From contig CAVPFB010000004.1 in the NCBI GenBank assembly GCA_963703665.1, positions 434,001 to 498,000 on the forward strand: DNA of 64,000 nt. Direction: 5' to 3'. This document shows, one piece after another, positions 16,776 to 26,500 of this stretch. The notes beneath the pieces are model-generated. The model worked only from the letters and a program-made list of their open reading frames with translations. It was not told where the DNA came from and did not search any database. Source of the stretch: AP-15 sp963703665 (GTDB lineage Bacteria > Pseudomonadota > Alphaproteobacteria > ATCC43930 > CGMCC-115725). Numbering within the stretch: the stretch's first letter is position 1; the number at the start of each line of letters is the position of its first letter. Made by a program: the position numbers and the translations under genes.

Positions 16776-17967
16776 TCGGCCGGACGCTGTTGTGCACGAC
16801 GACCAAAGAGTGGATCAACTGGGCGACATGGTCAGCTCAGTTCCAGCGCTGCGTCGGCTGAGAGAGCTTCTCCCCGAGGCGCATTTGGTCGGATTGGTGT
16901 CGTTTGCCAATGCCGAGCTCGCTCGCACCCTCGTTCTCTTCGACGAGGTGAGGATATCGCCGAGCAAATTACGCGCGGCGCCGGTGATCGCGATCGCGCC
17001 CGCCGAGACGCGCTGGAGCAGGTGAGCGCAGCGGTTGGATGCCGGCTGGATGACGACCCGCTGCTGCGCCTGCTGGCTGTCGTGCTGGAGGCCGGATTGC
17101 TGCGCGCCGCGTCGGCATTGCTGCGATTTGCGGTCGCCACCCACCCCAGTCGCCACGGCGTATTGGTCGGCATCAGCCAGATCCTGAAGTACGCGGGTCA
17201 TTTCAAGGCCGCGCTCGGAATTTTGCGGCAAATACCGCGCCGCGAGGAGCGCATGGAACCCGAATCGGCCGAGTTCGACGCATTCCTGGAGCGTGCGTCC
17301 TCGAGAGGATATGCGGGAACTTCGAGGAAGCCGCGCGCAAATTTATGGAGTGCCTGTCATTCGATCCGGAGAACCGGCTCATCAAAGAGGAGCTCCTCAC
17401 AGTATTGCCGGAAACCGGGAAATACGCGAGGTCATCAGCCGCATCGGCAGCCTGGATCCGGAGTTGCGGGACTTGGCGCGACAGCGCCGATGGTACCGCT
17501 TGCACCTGGAGGGCTGGAATTCTCATCTGACGCCGAGCCGGTTGGACGAGGCCGGTGCCGACGAGCTGCTGCTGGAGATGGCGCCCGACATCCTCGAGGC
17601 ACACGCAGACACTCATTCCGACGAGCCGTCGGACCGCGTCGAAATCGTGCAATTGGGTTGGGAGCGGCGCCGCAGCCAATGGGGCGAGCTCCCGGTGTTG
17701 AGGGGGATCGAATTGATCCAAGTCCGCGTCACCTCCTGGGTCCCGCTGGCCGCCATGCGGGTGCGTTTCGACTGAAAAACGGTCTGCCGGGAAGAGGTCC
17801 GGGCTCACCCGGCCGATCGCTCCGGGCGGTACCGCGAATACATGTTCAATGCCTGGCTCGATGCCGCACCGCTTCGGCCCGGGCTCCAAGACCTGCAGCT
17901 CTATTTCGAGGAAGGCGGGGGCGCTTACCGCACCCGTGAAGAACTCGTCTTTGTCGAGCGGCCAAGA
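16776..17967 (+). pseudogene. Decayed glycosyltransferase-9/TPR-like gene, 5' end removed at the IS1380 boundary
   Basis: Right after the IS end the plus strand reads VVHDDQRVDQLGDMVSSVPALRRLRELLPEAHLVGLVSF, like the N-terminal motif of heptosyltransferase-type GT9 proteins (xxGDMVxxxPAL). After a stop at 17025 the other frames carry helical, TPR-like text: LLRLLAVVLEAGLLRAASALLRF, GHFKAALGILRQIP, ARKFMECLSFDPENRLIKEE. Later come LRDLARQRRWYRLHLEGWNSHL and finally YREYMFNAWLDAAPLRPGLQDLQLYFEEGGG. At least four frame changes are needed. The gene probably belonged to a polysaccharide locus. The ends are approximate and the family is partly inferred. Confidence 0.5.
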
Positions 17968-18590
17968 ACCGGCGATCGGCATCGGTGCCGCAGCGGTGCG
18001 GTGGATGCTGCTCGGATTGTCCCTACTATCGCTGTTCGGATTGCGACTTCCTTTTTGCCACGATCCATGATCAACACGATAACAGCCAGATTTATGACAG
18101 CGCATATTGGGCAGAGGAGTGGGACGATAAAAATGCCGCGTCCTGCCGATTTCGGCCGCAACGACCGGAGAAAGGCGCCGGGAAACAGTATCCAGCCGCC
18201 GTATGGCTGGCAATCCGGCCCGAAGAAGGTCCGCGAATAGCCACTGCCGTCGCGGGCGCCCCCCCGGTCGCATAGCCGTTCGCGACCCGGTAGAGTTCGT
18301 ACCCGTCGCCATCGCCCGGGTGCATGACCCCGTACGGTTCGAAGTAATCGAAATCGGCATCGATGGCCGCAACCACGGTACGGGTATGCACATCGATGAT
18401 CGGGCGGGCGTCGTGCCGCTGATACCCATTTGGGTGGTCGCCGTTCTTGCCGGGCTGATCGTGCCGCAAATAGGCATCGGATCATGCAACCCGAGCCGAC
18501 GCTCCCGCGAGCCCGTCGGGCAACCGCCATACGGGTCGACGGCAAGGGCAAACGACTTTGCGGTTGCTGCCTGCTCAGGCCTGGGGAAGC
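17968..18590 (-). other. Region with no convincing gene
   Basis: The 623 bases between the decayed glycosyltransferase-like gene and the LLM gene hold only weak reading frames. The best is a minus-strand frame at 18092-18469 (125 codons) with a tyrosine-, glycine- and aspartate-rich segment (DADFDYFEPYGVMHPGDGDG) that I do not recognise. It may be a remnant of a secreted protein. No RNA gene or repeat was seen. Confidence 0.35.
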
Positions 18591-19662
18591 TCAAGCAAAG
18601 GCGCGGCGGATCCGGCCCCAATCTTCGATCGCGTGCTCCTGGCCGGGGACGACCTGGATCGCGATCTCGGTGTAGCCGGCATCGGCCAGGGCGTCGATCC
18701 GCCGTTTGATCTCGGGCTCGGTCGCGGTGATGGTGGTTTGGCGGATCAGCTCGGCGGTCACGAACGGCCGCTCCTCGGGCTTGACGAACATCAGATGGCC
18801 GCGGTGGTTTTCAAGGTAATGCGCGCCCTGCGGTCGGAACTTGCGCGCCAATTCGACATAGCGGGCGACGGTCTCGGCGATCGCGGGCGGGATCGGCGTC
18901 GCATTCGGAAGCCCGGCCAGCGCCTGATCGGCGGCGCGGTGCAGCAGCATCGCCGCGCGCGGCCCGGCTTGGGCGATCGCGCGGGGGCTGTCGGCAGGCT
19001 CGCCGTCAGAGAGGATCGCGCCGCCGGTCAGCACGATCGAGTCGAGCGCCTCGGCGTCATGTCCAGCGGCTTCGCGGCGCGAACGCATCTCGCGCAGCGC
19101 GGCGCTCGCCGCCGCGGCATCGCCGATCGTGCTGATCCAGCCGGCGCCGAGCCTGGCGGTCAGCGCCCGCGCCCGCGGCCCCGTAGCGGCGATGTAGAGG
19201 CGGGATCGGATCCTTTGTGTTGATCAGGCCGAGCTCGGGATTGAGCAGACGGATCAGCCGGTGCTTGCCTTCGATCTCGGCCTCGACCGTCTCCTCGCGT
19301 AAGAGCGCCATGACGACGCGGATATAGTCCTCCATCTGCGCGAGCCTGACCGCGCCCAGCCCCATCGCGCGCCTTCCGGTAAAGCCGGTGCCGACGCCGA
19401 AATCGATCCGACCCGGCGCCAGCTTGTTCAGCGAGGCAAAGGCGTTCGCGGCCACTGCGGCGAGGCGGTTCGACGGGATCAGCACGCCGGTGCCGAGCCG
19501 AATGCGCGTCGTTTTGACTGCGGCGACGGCCATCGCCACAAACGGGTCGGCGCTCAGCATCTGGGTGTCGTAGAACCAGGCGCGGCCAAACCCCAGCTCC
19601 TCGGCGCGCCGCACCAGGCGCCAGGAATCGGCATCGGTCGGGATGGCGATGGCGAATTTCAT
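18591..19662 (-). pseudogene. LLM class flavin/F420-dependent oxidoreductase, one frameshift
   Basis: The luciferase-like TIM-barrel start MKFAIAIPTDADSWRLVRRAEELGFGRAWFYDTQ (19662) is followed by TRIRLGTGVLIPSNRLAAVAANAFASLNKLAPGRIDFGVGTGFTGRRAMG. Near 19197 one extra C changes the frame. It resumes as YIAATGPRARALTARLGAGWISTIG and continues to EIAIQVVPGQEHAIEDWGRIRRAFA. Repaired it is about 356 residues. Such enzymes use FMN or F420 to oxidise or reduce small organic substrates; which one is unknown here. It is downstream of rpsI on the same strand across a 144-base gap with no gene. A second LLM gene lies at 33176. Confidence 0.85.
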
Positions 19663-19806
19663 TCTTTTTCCCCGCGCCGGCAGCGCCGAGGAAATAGACC
19701 AGCGCCTGAGCGCGGAGGCCGCAGGACGCGGCGCTCCATCGCAAGCCGGCGTCGATTGCGCATCGCTCCGCCTGCCCACGGGGTCCTTTGCGGTGAGGCG
19801 CAGGCT

Positions 19807-20382
19807 TCAGCGCTTGGAGAATTGGAAGCTGCGCCGGGCCTTGGCCTTGCCATATTTTTTGCGCTCGACGACGCGGCTGTCGCGGGTCAAAAAGCCCTGG
19901 CTCTTCAGCAATGGGCGCAGGCCCGGCTCGTAATAGGTCAGTGCCTTGCTGATGCCGTGGCGCACGGCACCCGCCTGGCCGGAGAGCCCACCGCCCTTGA
20001 CCGTGCAGACGACATCGAACTGGCCAAGGCGATTGGCCGCGACAAAGGGCTGGCTGATCAGCATGCGCAGCACCGGGCGGGCGAAATAGACCGGGCTTTC
20101 CCGATCGTTGACCTTGATCGCCCCGTTGCCGGGCTTGATCCACACCCGGGCGACCGCGTTCTTGCGCTTGCCGGTGGCATAGGCCCGGCCGAAGGCGTCG
20201 AGCCGCGGCTGCACATCGATCGGCATCGCCGCGGTCGGAGCGGCCGGTGCTGCCGGAACCGCACGCGCCGCCTGCATCGCCTGGCGCAGGCTGCCGAGAC
20301 CCTGAAAGGTCTGCCCGCCGCCCCGTTGTCCGGCGGGCTGGCCGCCGCCAGGCGGATTGGTCGGTTGATCGTTGTCGGCCAT
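19807..20382 (-). CDS. rpsI: 30S ribosomal protein S9, long N-terminal extension
   Basis: 191 residues. The S9 body begins at AFGRAYATGKRKNAVARVWIKPGNG near residue 63. It continues ESPVYFARPVLRMLISQPF and GGGLSGQAGAVRHGISKAL, to the universally conserved C-terminus ERKKYGKAKARRSFQFSKR, which reaches the P-site tRNA. The first 60 residues are Gly-, Pro-, Gln- and Ala-rich and probably disordered. Extended S9 is seen in some alphaproteobacteria. It follows rplM with a five-base gap, the standard rplM-rpsI operon. No shorter start with a ribosome site was seen, so the extension is likely real. Confidence 0.97.
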   Translation of the reverse strand: MADNDQPTNPPGGGQPAGQRGGGQTFQGLGSLRQAMQAARAVPAAPAAPTAAMPIDVQPRLDAFGRAYATGKRKNAVARVWIKPGNGAIKVNDRESPVYFARPVLRMLISQPFVAANRLGQFDVVCTVKGGGLSGQAGAVRHGISKALTYYEPGLRPLLKSQGFLTRDSRVVERKKYGKAKARRSFQFSKR

Positions 20383-20387
20383 CGTGT

Positions 20388-20849
20388 CTAAGCCCTCACA
20401 TTCTTGCGGTTCATCGCGCCGACATCGAGCGGGATCGGCTGCTGCGCCGCGTGCGGGTGGTCGGGCCCGGCGAACACCCGCAGGTTTTTCATGACCCGAC
20501 GCCCGAGCGGCCCGCGCGGCACCATCCGCTCGACCGCCTTTTCAACGACCCGCTCCGGGTGCCTGCCGGCGAGGATGGCGCCCTTGCTGCGCCCCTTGAT
20601 GCCGCCCGGATAGCCGGTGTGCCAGTAGAAGATGTCGTCCTGGCGCTTGTTGCCGGTCAGCTCGACCTTTTCGGCATTGATCACGATGATGTTGTCGCCG
20701 CAATCCATGTGCGGCGTGAAGGTGGGCTTGTGCTTGCCGCGCAGCCGGCTGGCGAGGATCGCGGCGAGCCGGCCCAGCACCAGACCGTCGGCGTCGACCA
20801 GCAGCCATTTCTTGTCGATATCGGACGGCTTTGCGGAAAAGGTTTTCAT
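20388..20849 (-). CDS. rplM: 50S ribosomal protein L13
   Basis: 153 residues from MKTFSAKPSDIDKKWLLVDADG. KHKPTFTPHMDCGDNIIVINAEKVELTGNK, FYWHTGYPGGIKGRSKGA and ERMVPRGPLGRRVMKNLRVFAG are universal L13 motifs. A start ten residues upstream is possible in frame but not typical of L13. It is the first gene of the rplM-rpsI operon. pepN lies upstream on the same strand, 116 bases away. Confidence 0.97.
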   Translation of the reverse strand: MKTFSAKPSDIDKKWLLVDADGLVLGRLAAILASRLRGKHKPTFTPHMDCGDNIIVINAEKVELTGNKRQDDIFYWHTGYPGGIKGRSKGAILAGRHPERVVEKAVERMVPRGPLGRRVMKNLRVFAGPDHPHAAQQPIPLDVGAMNRKNVRA

Positions 20850-20965
20850 CGCCCTGGCCAAAAGCGCCTGCTCCCGCATTGCCGCGGGCCCGGCAGAGCT
20901 GCGGATTTAGGCGATTGGCGGGTTCCGGTCAAGGCGCAGCGCTCCACGGCGTCGCGGGCTGGATG

Positions 20966-23641
20966 TCAGGCGAGGCTCTTCGACGCCATCTCGTAGGTGT
21001 TTTTGCTGAGGCCGGGGGCCGCGAGCACGCGTTCGAGCTGGCCCCGCATCAGCGCCTGGCGCGCCGGGTCGTGCCGGCGCCACATGCCGAGCGGCTGGAC
21101 CAACCGCGCCGCATTCGTCGGGTTGCCCGGATCGATGGCGATGACCTCGTCGGCGAGCAGCGCATAGCCGGCGCCGCTGGCGTCGTGAAAGCGCACCTGG
21201 TTGCCCTGCGCGAAAGCGCCGACGAGCGCGCGCACCCGGTTCGGGTTCCGGCGGTCATAGGCCGGATGCGTCGTCAGCTCGCGCACCCGCTGCGGGGTTT
21301 GCGGCAATGACGAGCGCGCCTGCAGGCCGAACCATTTGTCGACGACCAACGGGTCGTGCGACCAGCGGCGAAAGAATTCGGCCAGCGCCGCCGGGCGCTC
21401 GGGCCGGTCGAGATCGGCCAAGACCGACAATGCCGCCAATATGTCGGTCATGTTGGCAGCGGCGTCGAACTGCGCCTTGGCGAGCGCCGCCCCCCGGTCG
21501 GGATCGGCAGCGGCGAGATAGGCGAGGCACATATTGCGCAATGCCCGCCGGCCGATCGCAGCGCCGTCGGCCCGATGGGGGCCCGAATCGGCCAGCGCCG
21601 CGTAGGCGGCGGCAAGCTCGGCCATCAATGCCCGGCTGATCTCGGCGCGGGCGGTTTCGCGCGCCACATGCACGGCGTCGACGTCGACGATCGCGAGCTG
21701 GTCGGCGAGAAACGCCTCGCTCGGCAGCGCCAAGGCTTCGGCGGCAAAGGCCGGATCGCCCTCGGCGTCGGCGAGATTGCGCCGCATCGCCGCCACCAGA
21801 TCGGGGTCGAGCGCCGCCGGCGAGAGGCCGCGGCGCAGCGCCTCGACCCGGTCGAGCAAGGTGCGGGCAGCGACCTGCTGCCCCGCCTCCCAGCGCGCGA
21901 ACGGCTCGGGATCGTGCACCGCGAGAAATTTGAGACGGTCGAGCGCCACCCCCTTCAGCTTGACCGGCGCCGAATAACCGCGCATCAGCGAGGGCACCGG
22001 CGGCGCCGAGAGCCCGACGAAGCGAAAGCTCTGCCGCTCCTCGGCCAGCGCCAGCACCCGCGTCCCGGGATGGTCCCCGCCCGCGGCCCCGGTTTCGCCC
22101 TCGAGCCGCACCGGCAATTCGGCGCCGTCGGCCGCCAACAGCCCGATCGCCAGCGGGATCAGCATCGGCGATTTGTCGGGCTGGCCGGGGGTCGGCGGCA
22201 CCTGTTGCGCGACATTCAGCTCATAGCTGCCGTTCGCCGCGTCCCAGCGGTCGTCGACGGTCAGCTCGGGCGTGCCGGCCTGCTCGTACCACAACTTGAA
22301 CCGGCCGAGATCGACCCCGCCCGCCTCCTGCATCGCCGCGACGAAATCCTCGATCGTCGCGGCGTGGTTGTCGTGCCGGGCGATATAGAGGTCCATGCCG
22401 CGGCGAAACCGATCCCGGCCGATCAGGGTCTGGATCATCCGGATCACCTCGGCGCCCTTGTTGTAGACCGTCGGCGTATAGAAATTGTCGATCCGCAAGT
22501 AGCTCTGCGGCCGCACCGGGTGGGCCAGCGGCCCGTCATCCTCGGGAAACTGGATCGCCCGCAGTGTGCGCACCTCGCCGATGCGCTTGACCGCACGGCT
22601 CCCCTGGTCGGCCGAGAATTCCTGGTCGCGAAAGACCGTCAGCCCCTCCTTCAGCGACAATTGGAACCAATCGCGGCAGGTGACCCGGTTGCCGGTCCAG
22701 TTGTGGAAATATTCGTGCGCGATCACCAACTCGATGCCCTGGTAATCGGTATCGGTCGCGGTCTCCGGCTTGGCCAGAACATAGCGCGTATTAAAGATGT
22801 TGAGCCCCTTGTTCTCCATCGCCCCCATGTTGAAGTCGCTGACCGCGACGATGTTGAACATTTCGAGATCGTATTCGAGGCCGAACACCTCCTCGTCCCA
22901 GCGCATCGCCTTTTTCAAGGAGGCCATCGCATGGCCGCATTTGTCCTCGTCGCCGCGCCTGACCCAAATCGCCAGCGCCACCTGGCGGCCCGAGCGGGTG
23001 GTGAACCGATCGCGCACCGCGACCAGGTCGCCGGCGACCAGCGCGAACAGATACGAGGGCTTCGGATGCGGGTCGACCCATTTCGCCCAATGCCGGCCGC
23101 CCTCGGCCTCGCCCGACCCCGACGGGTTGCCGTTCGACAGCAATACCGGAAGCCGCCCCTTGTCGGCGACGATCGTCGTCGTATAGCGCGCCATCACATC
23201 CGGCCGGTCGAGAAAATAGGTGATCCGGCGAAACCCTTCAGGCTCGCACTGCGTGCAATAATTGCCGCCCGACATATAGAGCCCGGACAGCGCGGCGTTC
23301 CTGTCCGGCGCGATCCGGGTCTCGACCTCGAGGGTGAAGGCGTCCGGCACGTCGTCGATGACCAGCCCGCCTTCGGCCGGCTGCCGATAGCGGTTCGGCC
23401 CCAGCGCCTCGCCGTCGAGCGCCAATGAGACCAATTCCAACTCCTCGCCGTCGAGTGCCAGCGCCGCCTTCGGGTCCGCCCCCGCCGGATTGCGCCGGAT
23501 GCCGAGCTTCGACTTGACCCGCGTCGCCCCATCCTCGAGCTCGAACACCAGCTCGACCTTATCGACCAAAAACGCCGGGGGCCGGTAATCCTTAAGCCGC
23601 ACCGGCTGCGGCGTCGCCAAATCGGGGGAAACATCGAGCAT
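20966..23641 (-). CDS. pepN: Aminopeptidase N
   Basis: 891 residues, full length for the M1 family PepN. The exopeptidase motif GAMEN is at 273-277, and the zinc site HEYFH at 309-313 with Glu332 in LSLKEGLTVF. The N-terminal beta domain contains GLYMSGGNYCTQCEPEGFRRITYFLDRPDV, typical of proteobacterial PepN. It removes N-terminal residues from peptides in the cytosol during protein turnover. It stands alone on the minus strand with its own 5' region towards the restriction locus. No frameshift in 2.7 kb, in contrast to many neighbours. Confidence 0.97.
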   Translation of the reverse strand: MLDVSPDLATPQPVRLKDYRPPAFLVDKVELVFELEDGATRVKSKLGIRRNPAGADPKAALALDGEELELVSLALDGEALGPNRYRQPAEGGLVIDDVPDAFTLEVETRIAPDRNAALSGLYMSGGNYCTQCEPEGFRRITYFLDRPDVMARYTTTIVADKGRLPVLLSNGNPSGSGEAEGGRHWAKWVDPHPKPSYLFALVAGDLVAVRDRFTTRSGRQVALAIWVRRGDEDKCGHAMASLKKAMRWDEEVFGLEYDLEMFNIVAVSDFNMGAMENKGLNIFNTRYVLAKPETATDTDYQGIELVIAHEYFHNWTGNRVTCRDWFQLSLKEGLTVFRDQEFSADQGSRAVKRIGEVRTLRAIQFPEDDGPLAHPVRPQSYLRIDNFYTPTVYNKGAEVIRMIQTLIGRDRFRRGMDLYIARHDNHAATIEDFVAAMQEAGGVDLGRFKLWYEQAGTPELTVDDRWDAANGSYELNVAQQVPPTPGQPDKSPMLIPLAIGLLAADGAELPVRLEGETGAAGGDHPGTRVLALAEERQSFRFVGLSAPPVPSLMRGYSAPVKLKGVALDRLKFLAVHDPEPFARWEAGQQVAARTLLDRVEALRRGLSPAALDPDLVAAMRRNLADAEGDPAFAAEALALPSEAFLADQLAIVDVDAVHVARETARAEISRALMAELAAAYAALADSGPHRADGAAIGRRALRNMCLAYLAAADPDRGAALAKAQFDAAANMTDILAALSVLADLDRPERPAALAEFFRRWSHDPLVVDKWFGLQARSSLPQTPQRVRELTTHPAYDRRNPNRVRALVGAFAQGNQVRFHDASGAGYALLADEVIAIDPGNPTNAARLVQPLGMWRRHDPARQALMRGQLERVLAAPGLSKNTYEMASKSLA

Positions 23642-24005
23642 CGGAGACCTGCCGCATAGCGATTGGGATCGGCCAGCCTATCCCGCCCCCGCCCCCATGA
23701 AAATCCCCACCTCCGCGCTGCCGGTACGGGCTTATCTGTGGACTCTGAGATCCCTTGGCCGGGCTTGACCCGGCCACCCACGTCTTTTTTAGCCAGCTCT
23801 ACCAGCCGCCACGACGTGGATGCCCAGGCAAGAGGTCAGAAGGCGGGTTCACAGGCAATGACCGAGCGGCAGAGACGACGACCGCCCCAGCAGGTTGCGT
23901 TGATCGCCGATAAGGGAACGGGAAGCTTGACAGAGGGGCGGCTCGGGTCGGTTTTTTGACGGACAAGCCGTACCGTTCGTTCGACCATAGATAGAGCGTG
24001 GACCG
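23642..24005. other. Divergent intergenic region with a hairpin repeat
   Basis: This 364-base gap separates divergent pepN and the restriction locus. It holds a perfect 7-bp inverted repeat GGCCGGG-CTTGA-CCCGGCC at 23757-23775, followed by ACCCACGTC and a run of six T (23785-23790). It looks like a dispersed GC palindrome or, read rightward, a terminator, although no gene ends there. Promoters for both flanking genes must lie here, but none stands out. No coding frame is convincing. Confidence 0.5.
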
Positions 24006-26345
24006 ATGTTCGAGCAGGCCCTCAAAAACATCGACGACGTGCTGAGGAAAGAGGCCGGCTGCACCACCGAATTGGACTACACCGAGCAGACCTCGTGGCT
24101 CTTGTTCCTCAAATACCTCGACGGCCTCGACCAGGACAGAGCGATAGAGGCCGGGCTCGACGGCAGGAAATACGCCTTCATCCTCGATGAAGCCTATCGC
24201 TGGGAAAGCTGGGCCGCACCCAAAGGCAGGGACGGCAAGCTCGACCACAACAACGCGATGATCGGCGACGATCTGCGCGATTTTGTCGATCGGCAGCTCT
24301 TTCCCTACCTGCACGGCTTTACGCAAAAGGCAAGCGGGCCGAACACGATCGAATACAAGATCGGCCAGATCTTCGGCGAGATCAGAAACAAAATCTCCAG
24401 CGGCTACAATTTGCGCGAGATCATCGACCACATCGACGAGTTGCGCTTCCGCTCGCAGAGCGAAAAACACGAGCTGTCGGCGCTCTACGAGGAAAAGATC
24501 AAGCGCATGGGCAATGCCGGGCGCAACGGCGGCGAGTATTACACGCCGCGCCCGCTGATCCGCGCCATCATCGAGGTGGTAAAGCCCAGCATCGGCGAGC
24601 GCATCTACGACCCGGCCTGCGGCTCGGCCGGCTTTCTGTGCGAATCGTTCGACTATTTGAGATCCGGCGGCAATCTGACCACCAGGGATTTGACGACGCT
24701 CCAGACGCGCACCTTTTACGGCAAGGAAAAGAAGTCGCTCGCCTATGTCATCGCAATCATGAACATGATCCTGCACGGCATCGAGGCGCCCAACGTCATC
24801 CACACCAACAGCCTCAGCGAAAGCCTCGCCGACATAGAGGAAAAAGACCGCTTTGAGGTGGTGCTCGCCAATCCGCCCTTTGGCGGCAAGGAGCGCCGCG
24901 AAGTTCAGCAGAACTTTCCGATCCGCACCGGCGAGACCGCGTTCCTGTTCTTGCAGCACTTGATCCGCAGGCTGAAGGCCGGCGGCCGCGGCGGCGTCGT
25001 GATCAAGAACACGTTTTTGTCCAACACCGACAACGCCTCGGTCAGCCTGCGCAAATTATTGCTCGAAAGCTGCAATCTGCAGACCGTGCTCGACCTCCCC
25101 GGCGGCGCGTTTCAGGGGGCAGGTGCTGGCGAACATCAGGGCGCTGCTGTGACGAACGGGTGGCAAACGAAAAAAGTCAGCGAGATTGCGGATCACTCGC
25201 TCGGGAAGATGCTCGATAAGGCCAAGAATAAAGGTGAGCCAAAACCGTATCTCCGAAATCTGAATGTCCGTTGGTTCGACTTCGATTTGTGCGACCTGCT
25301 TGAGATGCGGTTCCTGCCCGAAGAAGCATCTAAATACACCGTCGCCAACGGAGATGTTGTCATTTGCGAGGGCGGTTATCCCGGACGCGCGGCCATCTGG
25401 GACCAAGACGAGCCGATCTACTTTCAGAAAGCTCTTCATAGAGTACGCTTCCATGAACCGGAGCACAATAAGTGGTTTCTTTACTATCTGCTCTCTAGAG
25501 ATCTTGATGGCACGCTCAAGAGGCATTTCAACGGCGCGGGAATTCAACATTTCACCGGCGAAACGCTGGCGCGGTTTGAAATCCCGCTTCCTCCACTCTC
25601 CGAGCAGCGGCGGATCGTCGGCATCCTCGACGAGGCGTTTGCGGGCATCGCCACCGCCAAGGCCAACACCGAAAAGAACCTCCAAAACGCTCGCGCCCTC
25701 TTCGAAAGCCATCTCAACACAGTCTTCAGCCAGCACGGCGAGGGGTGGGCTAAGAGGCGACTTGGAGAGGTCGCTGAAAGTATATCCACAGGTCCATTTG
25801 GAACGATGCTGCACAAATCGGACTATGTTGTGGATGGTATACCTCTAGTAAATCCGATGAATATTGTGGAACACCGCATAGTTTCGTCCGACAGGATGAT
25901 GGTCAGCAAGCAAACGAGGGACCGTCTTCGGGCCTACGTTCTTAAAGTTGGTGATGTCGTGATTGGACGGCGAGGCGAGTTAGGCAGATGCGCGCTGGTC
26001 ACTGAGCACGAAGACGGTTGGCTGTGCGGAACGGGATCGTTTGTTGTACGGCTTTCCGACCGCATCGACGGGAAATTTTTCGTTGCGCTTTTCGGTTCTC
26101 GGCAATTCAGGGCGCGACTTGAAGAAGGTGCGGTTGGGGCAACAATGAGCAGCTTGAATCACGGCATCCTGAACGACCTCCTGCTTCCCATCCCTCCGCT
26201 CGCCGTTCAGCGAGCCGCGATCGCAAAGGCCGAGGAACTGTCATCGGAAACCCGACGCCTCGGATCGTTGTATCAGCGCAAGCTTGTGGCACTCGACAAA
26301 TTGAAAAAGTCACTGCTGCACCAAGCCTTCACCGGCCAACTGTAG
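24006..26345 (+). CDS. Type I restriction-modification: truncated HsdM fused in frame to HsdS
   Basis: A single 779-codon frame. Residues 1-370 are an HsdM N6-adenine methyltransferase: an N-terminal helical domain, then motif I DPACGSAGF near 200 and motif IV NPPFGG near 291, to LDLPGGAFQG. The remaining M region of about 100 residues is missing. At 25120-25152, in the +1 frame, QVLANIRALL and a TGA survive and look like the original HsdM C-terminus. They overlap a GTG (25149) starting HsdS as GTGA. Because of the deletion the HsdM frame now enters HsdS in frame at residue 382. HsdS is complete: TRD1, a spacer with LPPLSEQRRIVGILDEAF, TRD2, and a C-terminal repeat ending LLHQAFTGQL. HsdM normally binds HsdS through the lost region, so function is doubtful. 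Confidence 0.85.
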   Translation: MFEQALKNIDDVLRKEAGCTTELDYTEQTSWLLFLKYLDGLDQDRAIEAGLDGRKYAFILDEAYRWESWAAPKGRDGKLDHNNAMIGDDLRDFVDRQLFPYLHGFTQKASGPNTIEYKIGQIFGEIRNKISSGYNLREIIDHIDELRFRSQSEKHELSALYEEKIKRMGNAGRNGGEYYTPRPLIRAIIEVVKPSIGERIYDPACGSAGFLCESFDYLRSGGNLTTRDLTTLQTRTFYGKEKKSLAYVIAIMNMILHGIEAPNVIHTNSLSESLADIEEKDRFEVVLANPPFGGKERREVQQNFPIRTGETAFLFLQHLIRRLKAGGRGGVVIKNTFLSNTDNASVSLRKLLLESCNLQTVLDLPGGAFQGAGAGEHQGAAVTNGWQTKKVSEIADHSLGKMLDKAKNKGEPKPYLRNLNVRWFDFDLCDLLEMRFLPEEASKYTVANGDVVICEGGYPGRAAIWDQDEPIYFQKALHRVRFHEPEHNKWFLYYLLSRDLDGTLKRHFNGAGIQHFTGETLARFEIPLPPLSEQRRIVGILDEAFAGIATAKANTEKNLQNARALFESHLNTVFSQHGEGWAKRRLGEVAESISTGPFGTMLHKSDYVVDGIPLVNPMNIVEHRIVSSDRMMVSKQTRDRLRAYVLKVGDVVIGRRGELGRCALVTEHEDGWLCGTGSFVVRLSDRIDGKFFVALFGSRQFRARLEEGAVGATMSSLNHGILNDLLLPIPPLAVQRAAIAKAEELSSETRRLGSLYQRKLVALDKLKKSLLHQAFTGQL

Positions 26346-26378
26346 CGGAGTATCTTTGAAAGTTAATGCCCAAATACG

Positions 26379-26453
26379 TCTGTCACACCGGCGAAGGCCG
26401 GTGCCCATGGCTGACATGGGTCCCGGCCTGCGCCGGGATGACGAGAACGGGGA
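26379..26453. repeat. Dispersed palindromic repeat, copy 1 (upstream of hsdR)
   Basis: An imperfect palindrome of about 75 bases between hsdS and hsdR. Its arms read GTCACACCGGCGAAGGCCGG and, inverted, CGTCATCCCGGCGCAGGCCG. Translated on the minus strand it gives VIPAQAGTH, the signature peptide of a widespread proteobacterial palindromic element. A second copy lies inside hsdR. Confidence 0.75.
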
Positions 26454-26500
26454 AGCCGCGGGTCACAACTGTTAAATTTCGGGTCCAGGGCCAGAATTCC

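Noticed and set aside
21356..23428. 690-codon plus-strand open frame opposite pepN
   Set aside because: It is antisense to an intact gene with all M1 motifs; the Arg/Gly/Ala-rich translation shows no domain. High GC makes long shadow frames common.
23757..23790. Intrinsic terminator after a plus-strand gene
   Set aside because: The stem and T run look right, but no plus-strand gene ends upstream; treated as a palindromic repeat instead.
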